A DNA stretch of 64,000 bases from Multifurca ochricompacta (taxonomy: Eukaryota > Basidiomycota > Agaricomycetes > Russulales > Russulaceae). The position numbers and the translations under genes are program-made. Position 1 is the first letter of the stretch. Each line of letters starts with the position of its first letter. The notes under the pieces were generated by a model. It was not told the DNA's origin, did not search any database, and was given only the letters and a program-made list of their open reading frames with translations. Location of the stretch: assembly GCA_022496185.1 (NCBI GenBank), contig WTXG01000010.1:434001-498000 (forward strand), given 5' to 3'. Shown piece by piece: positions 11,853-23,321 of the stretch.

Positions 11853-13289
11853 CCAACCTTAAAAATGTTCGCCCAATAGATACGGTGAGTGGTATGTTCC
11901 ATTGTTGAGGCTAGGGACTGAACATGGAGGCTAGAGGTTCATATACAGTGTAGTAGTCAACCTCTCTCTGGTGGTTGACCCCCCCCCCCTCCCCAACACT
12001 ACCACCCTCTTATGTCTCACAACTATCAAGATTGAGATAGCTCCGGAGGTGGATTACCTTGCAGCAGATCATCCCGCCCGTTGGATGTTGTCCTACAAAG
12101 ACTGCTATGAAAAATGCGGGTGGATATGATCAAGTGGCCCTCAATTTCCCCCCACCCCCCTCCCTTCCCTGAGTTTGGATATTGACATTCACCGGAGATG
12201 GCACCGTTCGAGGCCTCTCCACCTTCAGAGGCAGATTTCCAGACACTGGAACAACTCTTGATGAGGTTCACTTTGCATGTAATTGTTACAAGTACCATGT
12301 AAGTCCCTATCTATTTGGGACTTTGCAGCACACGTGTTTGAACAATATCGGGGCTGTCGAACCGTCGTCTAACGATTGATTGACTTTAAATGAGGCAGCT
12401 CAAGCATTCTAGCTTAGTGCCTTGTGGCGCGATCCAACTCGATCAAAAATATTCGCAATATATCCCTGACTTGACTTGGGAAACGAGCTTTTGGGTTTAT
12501 CTGCCCCACCCCCAAACAACAGTCCTCCTTCACCAGTCTGTACTACCACCTAGACGATCTTGGCTATGTCAAGAAGGGTGAATAGTTTGAGCAATCGGCA
12601 AGGCGGAAATAACTAGTTTTTAAAATTTCTTTTTTCTTTAAAAAGTGCTATGATCGATCGCCTATAGTACGTGGTTACCTGTTGCCAGCAGTGATACGCA
12701 TCTTTACTCAGATAAGCACACGCAGACACGGCCAACAATTCCGATACATTTTTCCCTCAGATGGAACGTTGACGCTTACAGTTTGTAACAACTTTCGTTG
12801 TGTGCAGGCAATCTCTTTGAAGGTGGGAACGATGGAAGGAATGGAACGAGCAGTTGTTAACTAGCGCTATCTGTGTATTCACTGGACCCGACTTTCTCTG
12901 CATCCGGGTTGTAATTTTTGGAAATGTATTCGTCCCCGCGTCTGCCCCGCCTTCGGCACCGGACGCCAAAAAAAAAAGTTCGTGTGCGCGCAGAAGGGAC
13001 CTCCAGGTCTCGCCTCCATTATGTCGTAATACTCCTTGACGCGTCTGATCAAGGCAAGAATCGTCGCTCTGTGACAGATAAAGACTTGAAGAGTTGCAAT
13101 GTTATAGTTCACACTACCATGCCACTATGGCTCTGATGGATATAAAGTGAATGAAGAAACAAAAGATATGACATATGACCAAACAATGATGGATGAATGG
13201 ACAACTCCTTTTATATCTATATTTTTCTCCACAACTCACAACTCACAACTCAACGCACACCCCACCCTTTCCCTCTCAACTCATATATA
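11853..13289. other. Intergenic, no gene seen
   Basis: No frame here gives a recognisable protein. It ends in a TATA-like stretch (tcatatataatg) immediately before the start codon of the zinc-finger gene. Confidence 0.4.
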
Positions 13290-15820
13290 ATGTCGTATTC
13301 TCATAGGCTTCCGTGCTTGTACGCAGGTTGTCCTGTCACTTTCAAGAGTCAACACGGCCGCACGTACCACATACGGTCGATTCATCGTTCAGATACAGAA
13401 TTAAGACAGCAGGATCCCTCCTCCAGCGCTGCTGCTACCACTCTGCATCAAAACGAGCTGTATTATGGAGATGGACCATCATATTCGAGCTCCTCAGGTC
13501 CAAGTGGACAACAACGACGGATCGAACATACTTATCTCACCAGTAAAGTTTCTATCTCATTTACACCTTCTTGATATACAATTGTTTTTTTTTTTTTTTT
13601 TCTCAAGCTGTTCCCGGGAATTCCCCCCTACATCAATCAATGATAAATCGTATTGCCAAGTTAGAGGATAGAGTTCAACTTGCTGAAAACTTAGCACGAC
13701 AATACGCTACGAGACCCGATTTGGCCCTGAGCGCCAATAATATTCCTTTATTGACAAAGACTATGGCTCGGGTTATCAGAATGGCGGTTACTGCAAGCAA
13801 TTCAGTGCTCGAAGAAGAAGAAGAAGTCGAGCTCGGTCGAGAAGAGTACGAGTTTATCACACAAAGCGCGCATTTTCACAATTCTGATCAAAGTTATTTA
13901 CAGTGGACCAGCTGACTCGACGACATCTGAGAATGGACAACAGGACGATTGTATTGAGGACGTCAGCAGTGCGTTAATCCTTTATCCACCAACCCGTGTT
14001 ACCACCCGCTTCATTTACAGGCATCGAGCCAGTCCTAGACATCAGTGCAGGTGAAGACAAAAATTTAATTAAGCAGAAAAAAAAGTGGCAACAATAACAG
14101 GTTCATAATATAACATAGATGTCAGCTATCTGGGAGACGAGGAAGAAGGAGAGACAAGGCAGCGTAAAGGAAAAGGAAAAGGAAAACAGATCGCAAAAAT
14201 GGTAAATCCTTGTTCTGACTTCTCTCACGCGCGCTTAGAGTGACTGATTTCATTAGATGTCGCGTCGTGATACCAAGAAGAAGTCGAAATTCAGCCCAAG
14301 CCAGTTGCGGAGTGGAGTCGCGAAGGCGCGTGTTGTGAAACCAGCTATGGAAACTTCAGAGTCAATCAATGAGCGCAAGCGAAAACTCCATGAAGATGCA
14401 GCGTCACCGTAAGAGTATATTTGGGATACAAAAAAGTCCAATCTCACAACGATAACGATTACCACCAGGGAGTACCATTTTGGCCCGAGAGATTCCAAGC
14501 GCAGTAAGACCGATTTCACGGGGCTCTATAGTGATTGGGAGGAAAGAATTGAAACTTGTAAGTCGCTCTTGTTTTTGCGATGAATTTATTGTTTATCTGA
14601 TCATAAATAGCAGTCCCCACTAGCACTTTCACGGCGGCGGCATCCAGGTCAAATTGTTCATTGGACCATTTTAGATCTAGTAGAGGAGTCAGTGAGAGCC
14701 ATGAAGATGACGATACAATATCTCAAGCATCCCAGTACGTCACGCGTGGTCGCCAGAGTACATGGACTACAACACAGGTATTATTATTTTTATATCATTT
14801 TAACTTGTTGTTAAGGATCGCTTATTTAATACGCATTGATGTACCAGGCGACTGTGGGTACAGAAAATGGCTCAAAAAACACCAATCTTAAGCGTCACCG
14901 GGGGAGGTACTCAATGGCAGACATGCCATTTTCACGTGGTTCAGCTCACACGAAAAGATGGCGAAAAGTGTTCATTCCAGCTCTTTTATCATGGGCAGGG
15001 TCCATAGAAGACCCATTTGGCGCAAATGGCCAAGTGGAGGGCATTATAAGGGAGATATGGTGTGTTGCATACCCAGACATTCCGCTTGGGCCCAAGGAAA
15101 TGGACATCACACTGGGCGTGGTGCGTCCATACCTTTCCTTATTGAATTATTGATCTTATGACCTTCAGGTTAACAATATGCTAAATAACTGGCGCAGCGA
15201 CATCGGCAAGGCGGGCTGCAAGGCTGTTACGGATCTATGGGACGACGACCCATCTTCTGAACTCTCCTCATCTTTGGAAGGGCGCGCAAAATTTGTTGAG
15301 TCCGCTCTCAAGGGCTTTCGCTTTATCTACAAGCATCCAGACGTCATGGTGAGTTTATATGTTATGATTGTACTATACTAGTCTAAACATTGCCGCCAAA
15401 CAACAGGGCTCGCGTGCAGCGTTTTGTTCCGATCTAATCACGAAAGTATATTCAACGCACCTTCGAAGGATAGCGACATCGTCAATGAATTATGGTCCTC
15501 AAATCGGAGCACTGGCACTGGTAACAGCTGCAGTTGAGCGAGGGCTAACCGTATTCAACGATGATGGAAAGCCGCGTGGTTTTATTGACGATCCTTGGGG
15601 CAAAAAGGCACGCGAATGGGTTACCGCTACGGAAAGAGTCGACGACGATCGATGGGAACAGATAATTGAGAAAGCACAAACATATTTTCATGCTGGGTAT
15701 GATGTGTCCTCCTCTCCAGATGCTGGAGGACCCAGTCATGCTTTCATCGAGCTTGACTGGTGCGTTTTTTTTATTTCTTCCTTGTTATTTTTACGAATTG
15801 CCAATCCATCACGCGCGTAG
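13290..15820 (+). CDS. C2H2 zinc-finger protein with DUF6532-like C-terminal region
   Basis: Probable nuclear protein of a lineage-expanded basidiomycete family. The start at 13290 opens directly into a C2H2 finger (residues about 9-32; Cys-x4-Cys-x12-His-x4-His), then a low-complexity Ser region. Downstream exons joined by short GT-AG introns give a coiled-coil-like segment (exon from about 13608), Lys-rich basic tracts (14160-14360), and from about 14860 a conserved helical region. That region runs through KRWRKVFIPALLSWAGSIED and an IGALALVTAAVERGL-type motif, like the DUF6532 domain of agaricomycete proteins. About ten exons are needed. The last clear exon is 15408-15771. Exact 3' end is uncertain: splicing at 15760 gives an immediate stop, while reading through ends at 15820. 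The last exons are duplicated at 51769-52109. Confidence 0.6.
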
Positions 15821-16605
15821 ATTATTTTGAATGACGTCATAACTTTTCTATGGACACGCCGTGTTGCGTTGCAAAGGGGCTTTCACCCCGCACCGCATGG
15901 GCGGCTTGCTCGTACAACACGGATGGGCCACCGTGTATCGTTTGATCTATTTCTTTGGACCTATTTGTTTGTTGTGTCTGTCTAAGAGATGGATCTGATC
16001 ACCAATTTGCATGCGCTTAGTCACGTGACATGACTCTGAGGTGAGGCTGAGTTGAGTGAGAGTGAGGCTTACAATCGAACAATCGAACAATCGAACAACG
16101 ATTCATCAAGTCGTCATGTCAAAGCACACTCTTTCTCCAAGCTCCCCCCCAGCAAAGCACGCCAGGCTTGAACACCAGGAATCGATCCCCTCTTCTTCAA
16201 TGGATGTCGATCAAGAAGAATCTTCATCTATCACTTCGTCCTATCGCCTCTCCTCGAACGCCTCGAGCTTTTTATGGAATGTTTACTCCGTGTGAAAGAA
16301 AACTCACCAGACCAGGAGATTGAAAAGAGACTCGCGTCAATCTATGGGGCCTTTAAGAGTGCATACAAGGGGTTTCGAACTGATTTTGTCAGTGAGGATG
16401 TTTTCACAGAAAATGCTATTCGAGAAGGAGAGCATTTCTTCAACGTGTTGAGAAGGGCAGTAAGGGAGGGTGCCACTGAGGATGACCACCAAGCTGTCGT
16501 AACTCATAGTCCGTATCTTTTCCTTATCAAATCAATCAATCCACGAATGTTTTTCCTTAGATGTCTTTTGGACTCCACGTCCGCCCATCAATGAGGGCAC
16601 GGCCC
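15384..16605 (+). repeat. Segmental duplication, left copy (DUF6532 3' end to CRN N-terminus)
   Basis: This stretch recurs in direct orientation at 51769-52920 with high identity. It covers the last exons of the DUF6532-like gene, the gap between the two genes and the first exons of the CRN gene. The right copy lacks a 72-bp piece present here (about 15482-15554). The match starts abruptly at CATTGCCGCC (15391 and 51772), which marks the breakpoint. Confidence 0.85.
15872..15967 (+). promoter_or_regulatory. Conserved CRN upstream element, copy 1
   Basis: A block of about 95 bp, roughly 150-240 bp before the CRN start codon, occurs three times in the window (here, 52182-52275 and inverted at 61154-61241), each time upstream of a CRN gene. 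It begins with the small stem-loop GGGGCTTTCACCCC and ends near a TTTGATCTATTTCTTTG motif. A CACGTG box follows in copies 1 and 2. It could be a promoter module, or simply part of the duplicated unit. Confidence 0.5.
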
Positions 16606-18963
16606 ATGAAATTGCCCCACCCCCTGTCACTCCCGTTCCGCCCATCTTACCTACGATGTCCACGCTCTCTATCAACTGTCTTTTGCTTGGAATTGGCTCG
16701 TCAAATGTCTTCGCGGTCAAGATTCCGAAGACCAAAACTGTCAGCATCCTCAAGGACTTGATCAAGGAGAAACAGTCCCCTGACCTCAATCATGTCGCTG
16801 CCTCGAAGCTCATCGTCTGGAAGGTATCCCTCCCTGCGGACGCCATTTCGTCAGAACTCACAGTCGGTGGTGCTAAAGCATTGAGTCCTCTGGAGAAGAT
16901 CTCTTCGATTTTCGGTGAAGCTCTGGTGGATGAACATGTCCACATTTTGGTACAAGCACCCGCTGGTGCGCTCCATAAATGCTTTCTTGACTTAAGTTGA
17001 TTTTTTTTTTTGGTCCCAACCATTCTTTCGTCATCTCCATTCAACAATCTCTCCTTCATCTGCAAATGCGATGGTCTCTATTCTCTTTCCGAAACGCTGC
17101 CAATTCCTACATTTTAATTACACCTTCAAAAGCGAGCCAGCCTGTCGCAGCTCCCGATCCCGCGCAACTTCTCTCGCTCAACTGTTCCGTTCTCCGCGTC
17201 AATGGGAAGCCGAATCAGTTCTTCGTGGTCGATATTCCGAAGACCAAAAATGTTAGCAACCTCAAACGCTTGATCAAGGAGAAACAGTCCCGTCGCCTCA
17301 ATCATGTAGATGCCTCGGATCTTATCCTCAGTCAGGTCTCCGTACCCGTGGATGATGACCTCGAAGAAAGTCTCAAAAACGTCGATCTTACACCATTGAA
17401 ACCTTTCCTACTACTTTCGCAAGTGTTCCCTCGTGTCGAAGAGGATCGCCTGCATGTTGTCGTAACGGTTCCAGTTCTGGGCGAGCCGGATATGACTCAC
17501 CCCGCCGAACAAGGTGTGTTTCCATTTCTGCATTGTCATCGTGTGTGTAGACGACGCATGCCCTAGCGCACCATCAGATTATTAAGGATGCAAACGCCGC
17601 CGCCGCACCATCAAGCGTTTCCAACAGCCCTGCCATGTTCAAGTCGGAGCAAGAGAAACGCCCGATTTATGACGGACGCCCGGCTAATCGTAGAGGCCCT
17701 CCCATTGCGATATATCACACAGCTTTTGCCCAACTTAAAGATTCATTGCAGGATCTCAACAAGGTGGTCGACCCACACGAGGTGAAACGCGCGGGTGATA
17801 CCGCCAAGTTGATCCTGGCATCGACACAAATATACGAGACGGAGAGGGAACGCGCCAGTATAATCTACCCATATATATGCAGCCTTTTGGGGATCGAACT
17901 ACGTGAGAATGTCGCCACGACTACTGGCGGAAAGAACAAGGCTGAAAGCAATGCTCTGGTTGAGCAAGATCTCGATGATAAGACGTTCGGCAAAAATGTT
18001 GCTATTGTGGGCCATCTGGAGCTAAAGAATGAACTCGGTGTCGCAGGACAATGTGCAGTCCAAAATACACTAGGGTTGCGTAAGTTGCTCACCAATGACA
18101 AGGTCCGTCGCCTACACAACTACGTGGATGTAAGAAACTGAACGATGTCTTCCACAGTACAAGGATATACGTTATACAACTTGCTGTCCCTGCATCATCA
18201 TATCCATTGCTGGTCCATACATCATGTTCGGCGGAGCAATCTGCGCCGATATCTTCGTCGCCGAGGCATTTACGAATTTCATCTACCTCGGCGAGACCAA
18301 GGAGCAGATCATGACCCTTTCCCAAATTTTTGCCGCTGTTGCACATGCCTTGGACACGCTCAAAGAATACTATCGTTGTCTAAAGCTAAACCTAGGCCCA
18401 CCCAACGTGAACCGGCTATTTCCTCAGCCAACCTATACTGCCAACAGGCACCGCAAGAGATACCAACAATCTTGAGCCGATTTAATTATAAGGGACGCGA
18501 GCTGGACGACTATCGACGTTCGCTTTTTAAGGCGACATATAATAACCGCCCAGTCCTCATCAAGTTCTGCGAAGCATACCACGGCAATGCCCATCGCATC
18601 GTCGCCAAGGCTGGCTATGCACCACAGCTGTTCTTCTGCGAAAGACTGCAAGGTGGGGTGATGATGGTCATCATGGAACTGGTTGATGGCAGGGATGCAT
18701 TCCATCGTTTTGGTAGCACCAAGACTATTCCCTCAGATCTGTTGGACAATGTGAAGGCAGCGATCTCCAAACTTCATGAGGCGAATCTTGTATTTGGGGA
18801 TTTGCGCCGGCCCAACATTCTCGTCAAGGAAGAGAAAGACAGGTCACGAGCGCTGTTGATTGATTTTGAATTGGTTGGAGAAGCAGATCAGGCACGATAT
18901 CGCCCTCTCTTAATGACTCGGGAGGGATTGCATGGGCTGAGGGCGTACGTCCGCATGGGTTGA
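16116..18963 (+). pseudogene. Crinkler-family gene, copy 1: two ubiquitin-like headers, nuclease-like domain, kinase domain
   Basis: CRN-type effector architecture. The N-terminal region from ATG 16116 is shared with the gene at 52420. After an intron (about 16510-16561) comes a first CRN ubiquitin-like header (16656-16975, NCLLLGIGSSNVFAVKIPKT), then a second one (17180-17500). Next is a helical/REase-like region (17640-18400) with a Glu-x-Lys motif (LELKNELG) and the segment CPCIIISIAGPYIMFGGAI. The kinase domain (18490-18963) shows a beta-3 Lys (PVLIKF), catalytic Asp in VFGDLRRPNILV and a DFG-like LIDFELVG. The CRN family is known in oomycetes and fungi as secreted or self-directed toxin-like proteins. 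Two breaks: a 1-base deletion near 16258 relative to the second copy, and a frame change near 18430-18480 before the kinase. Both could be assembly errors; otherwise it is a pseudogene. Confidence 0.7.
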
Positions 18964-19462
18964 TGAGGAAGCAGCATGATTTGGACATGATTGATTTGCT
19001 CAATCCTTCCGTCGAGATGATAACCTGACAGGCATATCGGACGATAATCTTTGGGAGGTTGTGCGTGACAATCAGGAAAAATAAAAAATATTTCTTGTTG
19101 GTTAATTAGGAGAGAGCATAATGAGAAAATGTTTATGTCCTCGCAATTCGGTTGTGATAAAACGCAGCTGAGGCTTCAGTACCTAATCAAACGTGTTATC
19201 TCTTTTCTCTAGGTTGTCCTGCAGGTAACCCTAGACATCCGAACTGCTAAACAATCTCCCTCGGAGCCCCCCAATCCCGATCCCTGATCTCCCACCCCCT
19301 GCCGACCGTAACACTGCTGCACGCGGAATATAAATTGGATTTTTTTTAAAGAAAAAAGAAAAAAGAAAAAGAAACATTAACGGACGCATAGGAAGTGTAG
19401 TAAAAATACGGCATGTGTTATCACATATCAAATAGTACAACCCCCTATTACTAGAAATACCT
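18964..19462. other. Intergenic between CRN copy 1 and the SMC5 3' end
   Basis: The CRN gene (+) and SMC5 (-) converge here. No gene is seen. Confidence 0.5.
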
Positions 19463-20793
19463 TTACATGAACGCTGCACCAGAACTTCCTCGCTTTGCAA
19501 CGTAGTCACGTATCATGCTCATCATGTTGCCCAAACTATTGTCTTCTGGAAGCCACTCGCCATTATTGACACAAAGGACCTTCATAAGTCGATCATATTT
19601 CAAGTCCGGCAATAACTTGGGCGTGATCAAGACGTACTGTCCACTGTCCGCCTTGCAAGTTGTCTTGACAAGCTCATTGTGCGCTGCGCGCTCGGCGCGT
19701 TGGTCCATGCCCTGCACCCGCTCTTAGTGTTGCGACTTGGTTATTGACCCTAGATCACACACCTGATTAATCTCGTCAGCCAACGAGAATGGGGCGCGGG
19801 CACACTCTGTCATACTCATGAGGTAAAGGATCGTGGTCAGGGAACGCTCCTGCAGAAAACCCGCCCCACTACATGGCGTCGGTAATGTACAGGCCGCAGA
19901 GAGACTAATAAGATGAACAACGCACGCCACCAGACTGCCTGTGGGCCGTCAATTGTTGTAACTGCTCAGTATCGCGAAACTTGACTAGGATCGTGATAGC
20001 CCATTTTTCGTAGTCGTCATGTGGTGTGAGCTGCAACTCGCCTGCACATCCGATCCCTAGGGTCCTCCCAACTTAGAATCGTTTTATAAGAGACGAAGTA
20101 GACGCACGATCGAATGCCTCAGAAAACTTCTTCCCGATGGACGTGACGAGGTCTTGTAAGGCAGGTTGCCAGTTATCCTGATAGATGAAACGGTCATCGT
20201 CAGCACCTCAAACCAACTCCGCGTAGGCGCGCATTTACTCTGGCAACCTTGATTGATTTCTCAAGTTTGGCAGCATGGCGCTCTCGCTCTTCTAGCTTTC
20301 TGCTCAAAGATTTGATCTGTGTCCACCAGAGAGAATAACATCAACCCCTGAGGTGGGGAATACCGGCACAACAGTACGTACCTCCTCTTTACGACGTTCA
20401 TACTGCTCAATAACACCCGGATCTGTGGCGAGGAGTAGTTCGAGCTTCTCCCGCAGCGTCTCCAACTCATCTTTTAACTGATCTGCGCTTCGCTCGTGAG
20501 CCGTGCCCGACTATCATATTAACAACACCTTTAGCGCGCGGGCTTGGTGGAGAAAGGCAAATGACAACGCACCTCCTCCATCGCCTGAAAAGTGCGTCGC
20601 AATTCGTCATCGACCTCGTCGAGCTTCGCCTTGCTGATATCTAACAGTTCCTTGGAGCGTTCCTTTGCCCGAACATAGACCGTATTTGCTATGCAGGTCA
20701 AACCGACCACACAAGAGTGAGAAAAAAAATAAAAGATCACATGCGGAGGTGGTAACACGCACTAGTGTGGAACTCTGCGAGCGCTGCCTGGTA
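19463..20793 (-). pseudogene. SMC5: SMC5 C-terminal part, cut off at its 5' side by a large insertion
   Basis: SMC5 is the ABC-ATPase core of the SMC5/6 complex in chromosome maintenance and recombinational repair. Read leftwards from about 20793: coiled-coil exons (YQAALAEFHT; ERSKELLDISKAKLDEVDDE; DPGVIEQYERRKEE; IKSLSRKLEERERH), then DNWQPALQDLVTSIGKKFSE, then the head domain. The ABC signature QSGGERS is rebuilt exactly across an intron (donor GTGCGT near 19927; acceptor near 19844), followed by the Walker B region (APFSLADEINQ) and the terminal exon 19717-19463 with SGQYVLITPKLLPDLKYDR. Splice sites are intact throughout, so decay is recent. The preceding coiled coil continues at 51766-51258 beyond 30.45 kb of mobile DNA, and the N-terminal ATPase head is not in the window. 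Confidence 0.85.
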
Positions 20794-20803
20794 CTCGGCA
20801 TCA
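20794..20803. repeat. Direct repeat (candidate target-site duplication), left
   Basis: CTCGGCATCA here and at 51258-51267. In SMC5 the shared bases encode the same Asp-Ala-Glu. Keeping one copy restores one continuous SMC5 reading frame across the junction. Confidence 0.75.
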
Positions 20804-20816
20804 ACTGGATGCAATT

Positions 20817-21291
20817 AGTGAAAATTCACCCAAAAGATTGTGCCGAATCACGTGATGTAAAGTAAACAACAGCAAATTCTGTTGAACCAAGATAGCGGCT
20901 CCGGGATAGTGGTTCAACACGTGATGTAAAGTAAATAATGGCAAACTCTGCGAGAGCTCACCCAACTCTCCCCCACCGCTGACATTCCTAAAGTGGTAAT
21001 CTTGTCACACAACTGTGATTTGTAATAATATTTATTTTAAAAAGGAAGTTATCGTTTATCGTTGAATATGTATTTTAGAAAGGGACAAAATATCATTACA
21101 AATCAGTTGGAATAAGATCAGATAAGGATTAGATAAGAACTTTGGCATTTCTCGCGCGTTCTCGCTAGCCTCAAGAATGAGCCACCCACCCTCTTGTTCC
21201 AGCACTGGAGCATACAGTGGTCCCAGAATTGGACCTGGTGCTTCCTTTTCTCACTCTCATGAACTCTTTGGGTCTTCTTATTTTTCCTACA
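20817..21291 (-). repeat. Long terminal inverted repeat, left (nearly complete MITE copy)
   Basis: Matches, in reverse orientation, almost the whole 558-bp MITE at 55480-56037, stopping short of the MITE's other end near 21291. The first 250 bp also match the right terminal repeat at 51057-51257. It contains a repeated CACGTGATGTAAAGTAAA unit that the right copy has only once. Confidence 0.8.
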
Positions 21292-21445
21292 TGTATCTTA
21301 CTTTTGACAGTGGTCACAAGTCTTGTGCAGTAAGTTTAAAGGTACAAGATTAGATTTTATTTGTGCTTCAGGGCCTTGCCCAAATCACGCAGCTACTACC
21401 AGTACATAGTAACTACTGTTGTGAACATGAGTGAAGGGTGGGAAC

Positions 21446-22416
21446 TAGTGTTGTGACGGCCCCGGCTCGGCCTGAAGCCGTGGCTTAGGCCCGGCTTTTG
21501 GCAGCTTAGGCTTTTCAAAACTCAAGCCTGGGCTGTAGCGACGGCTTCCGGCCAGCTTAGGCCCGGCTCAGGCCCAAGCCGCGGCTTTACAGCGTCAGAT
21601 CAAGTTTTAAGCTGCATTTTTTGAAGGACTTGTAGTTTACATTATATCAACCCCTAGCCACTGCTTTGGCCTTCTGCCATATTATGTCTCCCATTTAATT
21701 CCTGTAACATAAGTTGTCTTATTTTAGCTTGTATCAATAACAGCGTTTGTAATGGGTGTTTCTATCCCGCGCTTGCTATGTAGATAAGATAAGATGTTGA
21801 GATCGTGGTGAAACTAAGAGTGAAAATCCAGCAAGAATACACCTATACTGAACAATTGCTAAGAGCCTACACCCCCAAGAAGACGAGATAGGATCTGCAG
21901 CGTGCTACAGGGCATCTTTAAATAGGTTCTAGTACTATTCTACAAAATACCAAAGCCGATCGAGCGTGCGATGTAAATCTAATTATTTATCAGTGGCTTT
22001 ATATACAATTTAGATGTACTATATCAGCTACCAAATTAAAGTAAACGAATGCGCGCATTATCTTGCTTGTTAATGAAAGTGATTTCATCACATGATCGAT
22101 CTGAGATGTATATACTCAGTATCTTAATTAATGTGAGACATGTTTTTATCTCATCAATTGTTTTATCTAAACGCGATCACAATTATGTCAGACTACTTCT
22201 GTACCAGTATTCTGGTTCAACAGTTCACAAAAATCCGGATAGAAAGCGTGACTCAGCCACCAAAAGCCGCGGCCTAAGCCGCGGCTTCAGGCTTTCCAAA
22301 CCTGAAGCCTGAGCCGTGGGCCGCTGGAAGCCGTTTTCACGGCCTATGTCGGCCCGGCTTTTTCCGGCTCAGAAACGGCCGGCTTACAGCTTCGAGCCGA
22401 GCCGTGCACAACACTA
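21446..22416. mobile_element. hAT-like non-autonomous element, 971 bp, with 8-bp target duplication
   Basis: It begins TAGTGTTGTG and ends CACAACACTA, a perfect 10-bp terminal inverted repeat. It is flanked on both sides by GTGGGAAC (21438-21445 and 22417-22424), an 8-bp target-site duplication as made by hAT transposases. Subterminal regions are strikingly GC-rich and repetitive (GGCTTAGGCCCGGC units and their complements at 21470-21590 and 22258-22400), with an AT-rich centre. No transposase frame is present, so mobilisation would need an enzyme from elsewhere. Confidence 0.85.
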
Positions 22417-22876
22417 GTGGGAACCACCATGTGCAAAACCTCTTGGTAGAGGGGAAACAAGAGAGACAGTGTGTAATAGAGAAGGAGTGGAGAGGGGAAC
22501 AGAGCACATGTGTTGGAGAAGAAAGGTGAACCTACCCATACCACCCAATGTCACCAACTCAGACTTAATCCAGCTCACAAGGTCATCTTGCGAAAGGAGG
22601 CCATGTGAAGGCCCACATGTCCTGGATAAAGGTGAGAAAATCCTCAATGTAAGGTTTGCAAGTGAAGAGTATGTGCCATGGAAGTGGGTCAAGTTCCAGA
22701 GCTCAGTCAGGCAGGAATTGGAGATCCTGTCGACAACCGGAGTAGAGGGGGTGTAGGAGTGCATGAGGGAAGGTGAGGGGGGTGAGGTGGTCGCATGAGC
22801 AGAGCTGGTCTTTTTTTTTTTTTTAAATCCAATTTATTTGCATTTCAGGGTTTGTCCCAAGTCGCGTGGCTACTAC
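22417..22876. other. Remnant interior of the Mutator-like element, duplicated with divergence
   Basis: No recognisable gene. Parts resemble, with divergence, the block at 50626-51056 (for example CACAAGGTCATCTTGCGAAAGGAGG against CACGAGGTCGTAAGGAGG). The tail at 22828-22876 resembles 21355-21400. Both blocks have short minus-strand frames with related residues, perhaps a captured gene fragment I cannot name. Confidence 0.4.
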
Positions 22877-23283
22877 TGTTACGGTTGACCCGTTCAGCAT
22901 ATCAAGTTTGATGTCAGACAATCAGTCTGGCGTAGTTCGGGTGTTGAGACGACTGCTAGGCGTGCTAGGTGAAGCAGAGAAAGGGTATGATATTCTGGAG
23001 ATTACAGTTCTATGGGGAACAAGAGATTGAGACTAAGGATATTACAAGAGAAAATGGGGGTTTAAATAAGTATGAGACTTGAGCGAGGCTGACATGGGGG
23101 GCGAGGCTGACATGGGGAGCGAGGCTGACCTATGGAATGTATTGTTGGGTATTAGGTAGAATGTGTAGGAGCAAGGTGGTTTATTATGATTATGAACTAA
23201 GTGAAATAAAAGTAAGTGATGATTCCTGAGATGATCTTGTGAATAGTTTGATCGTTAAGTCGTGATACCGTTAAGTTGTAACA
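22877..23283 (-). repeat. Element A 3' LTR
   Basis: 407 bp; contains a threefold tandem unit GCGAGGCTGACATGGGG near 23082-23130. Its partner is 50214-50620. Confidence 0.92.
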
Positions 23284-23321
23284 TCACCCCCGGTTAATGT
23301 CCAGAGGCGCCGACGAATCCG

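Noticed and set aside
23082..23130. Tandem repeat considered as a CRISPR-like array
   Set aside because: Only three adjacent 17-bp units without spacers, inside an LTR of a eukaryotic retrotransposon.
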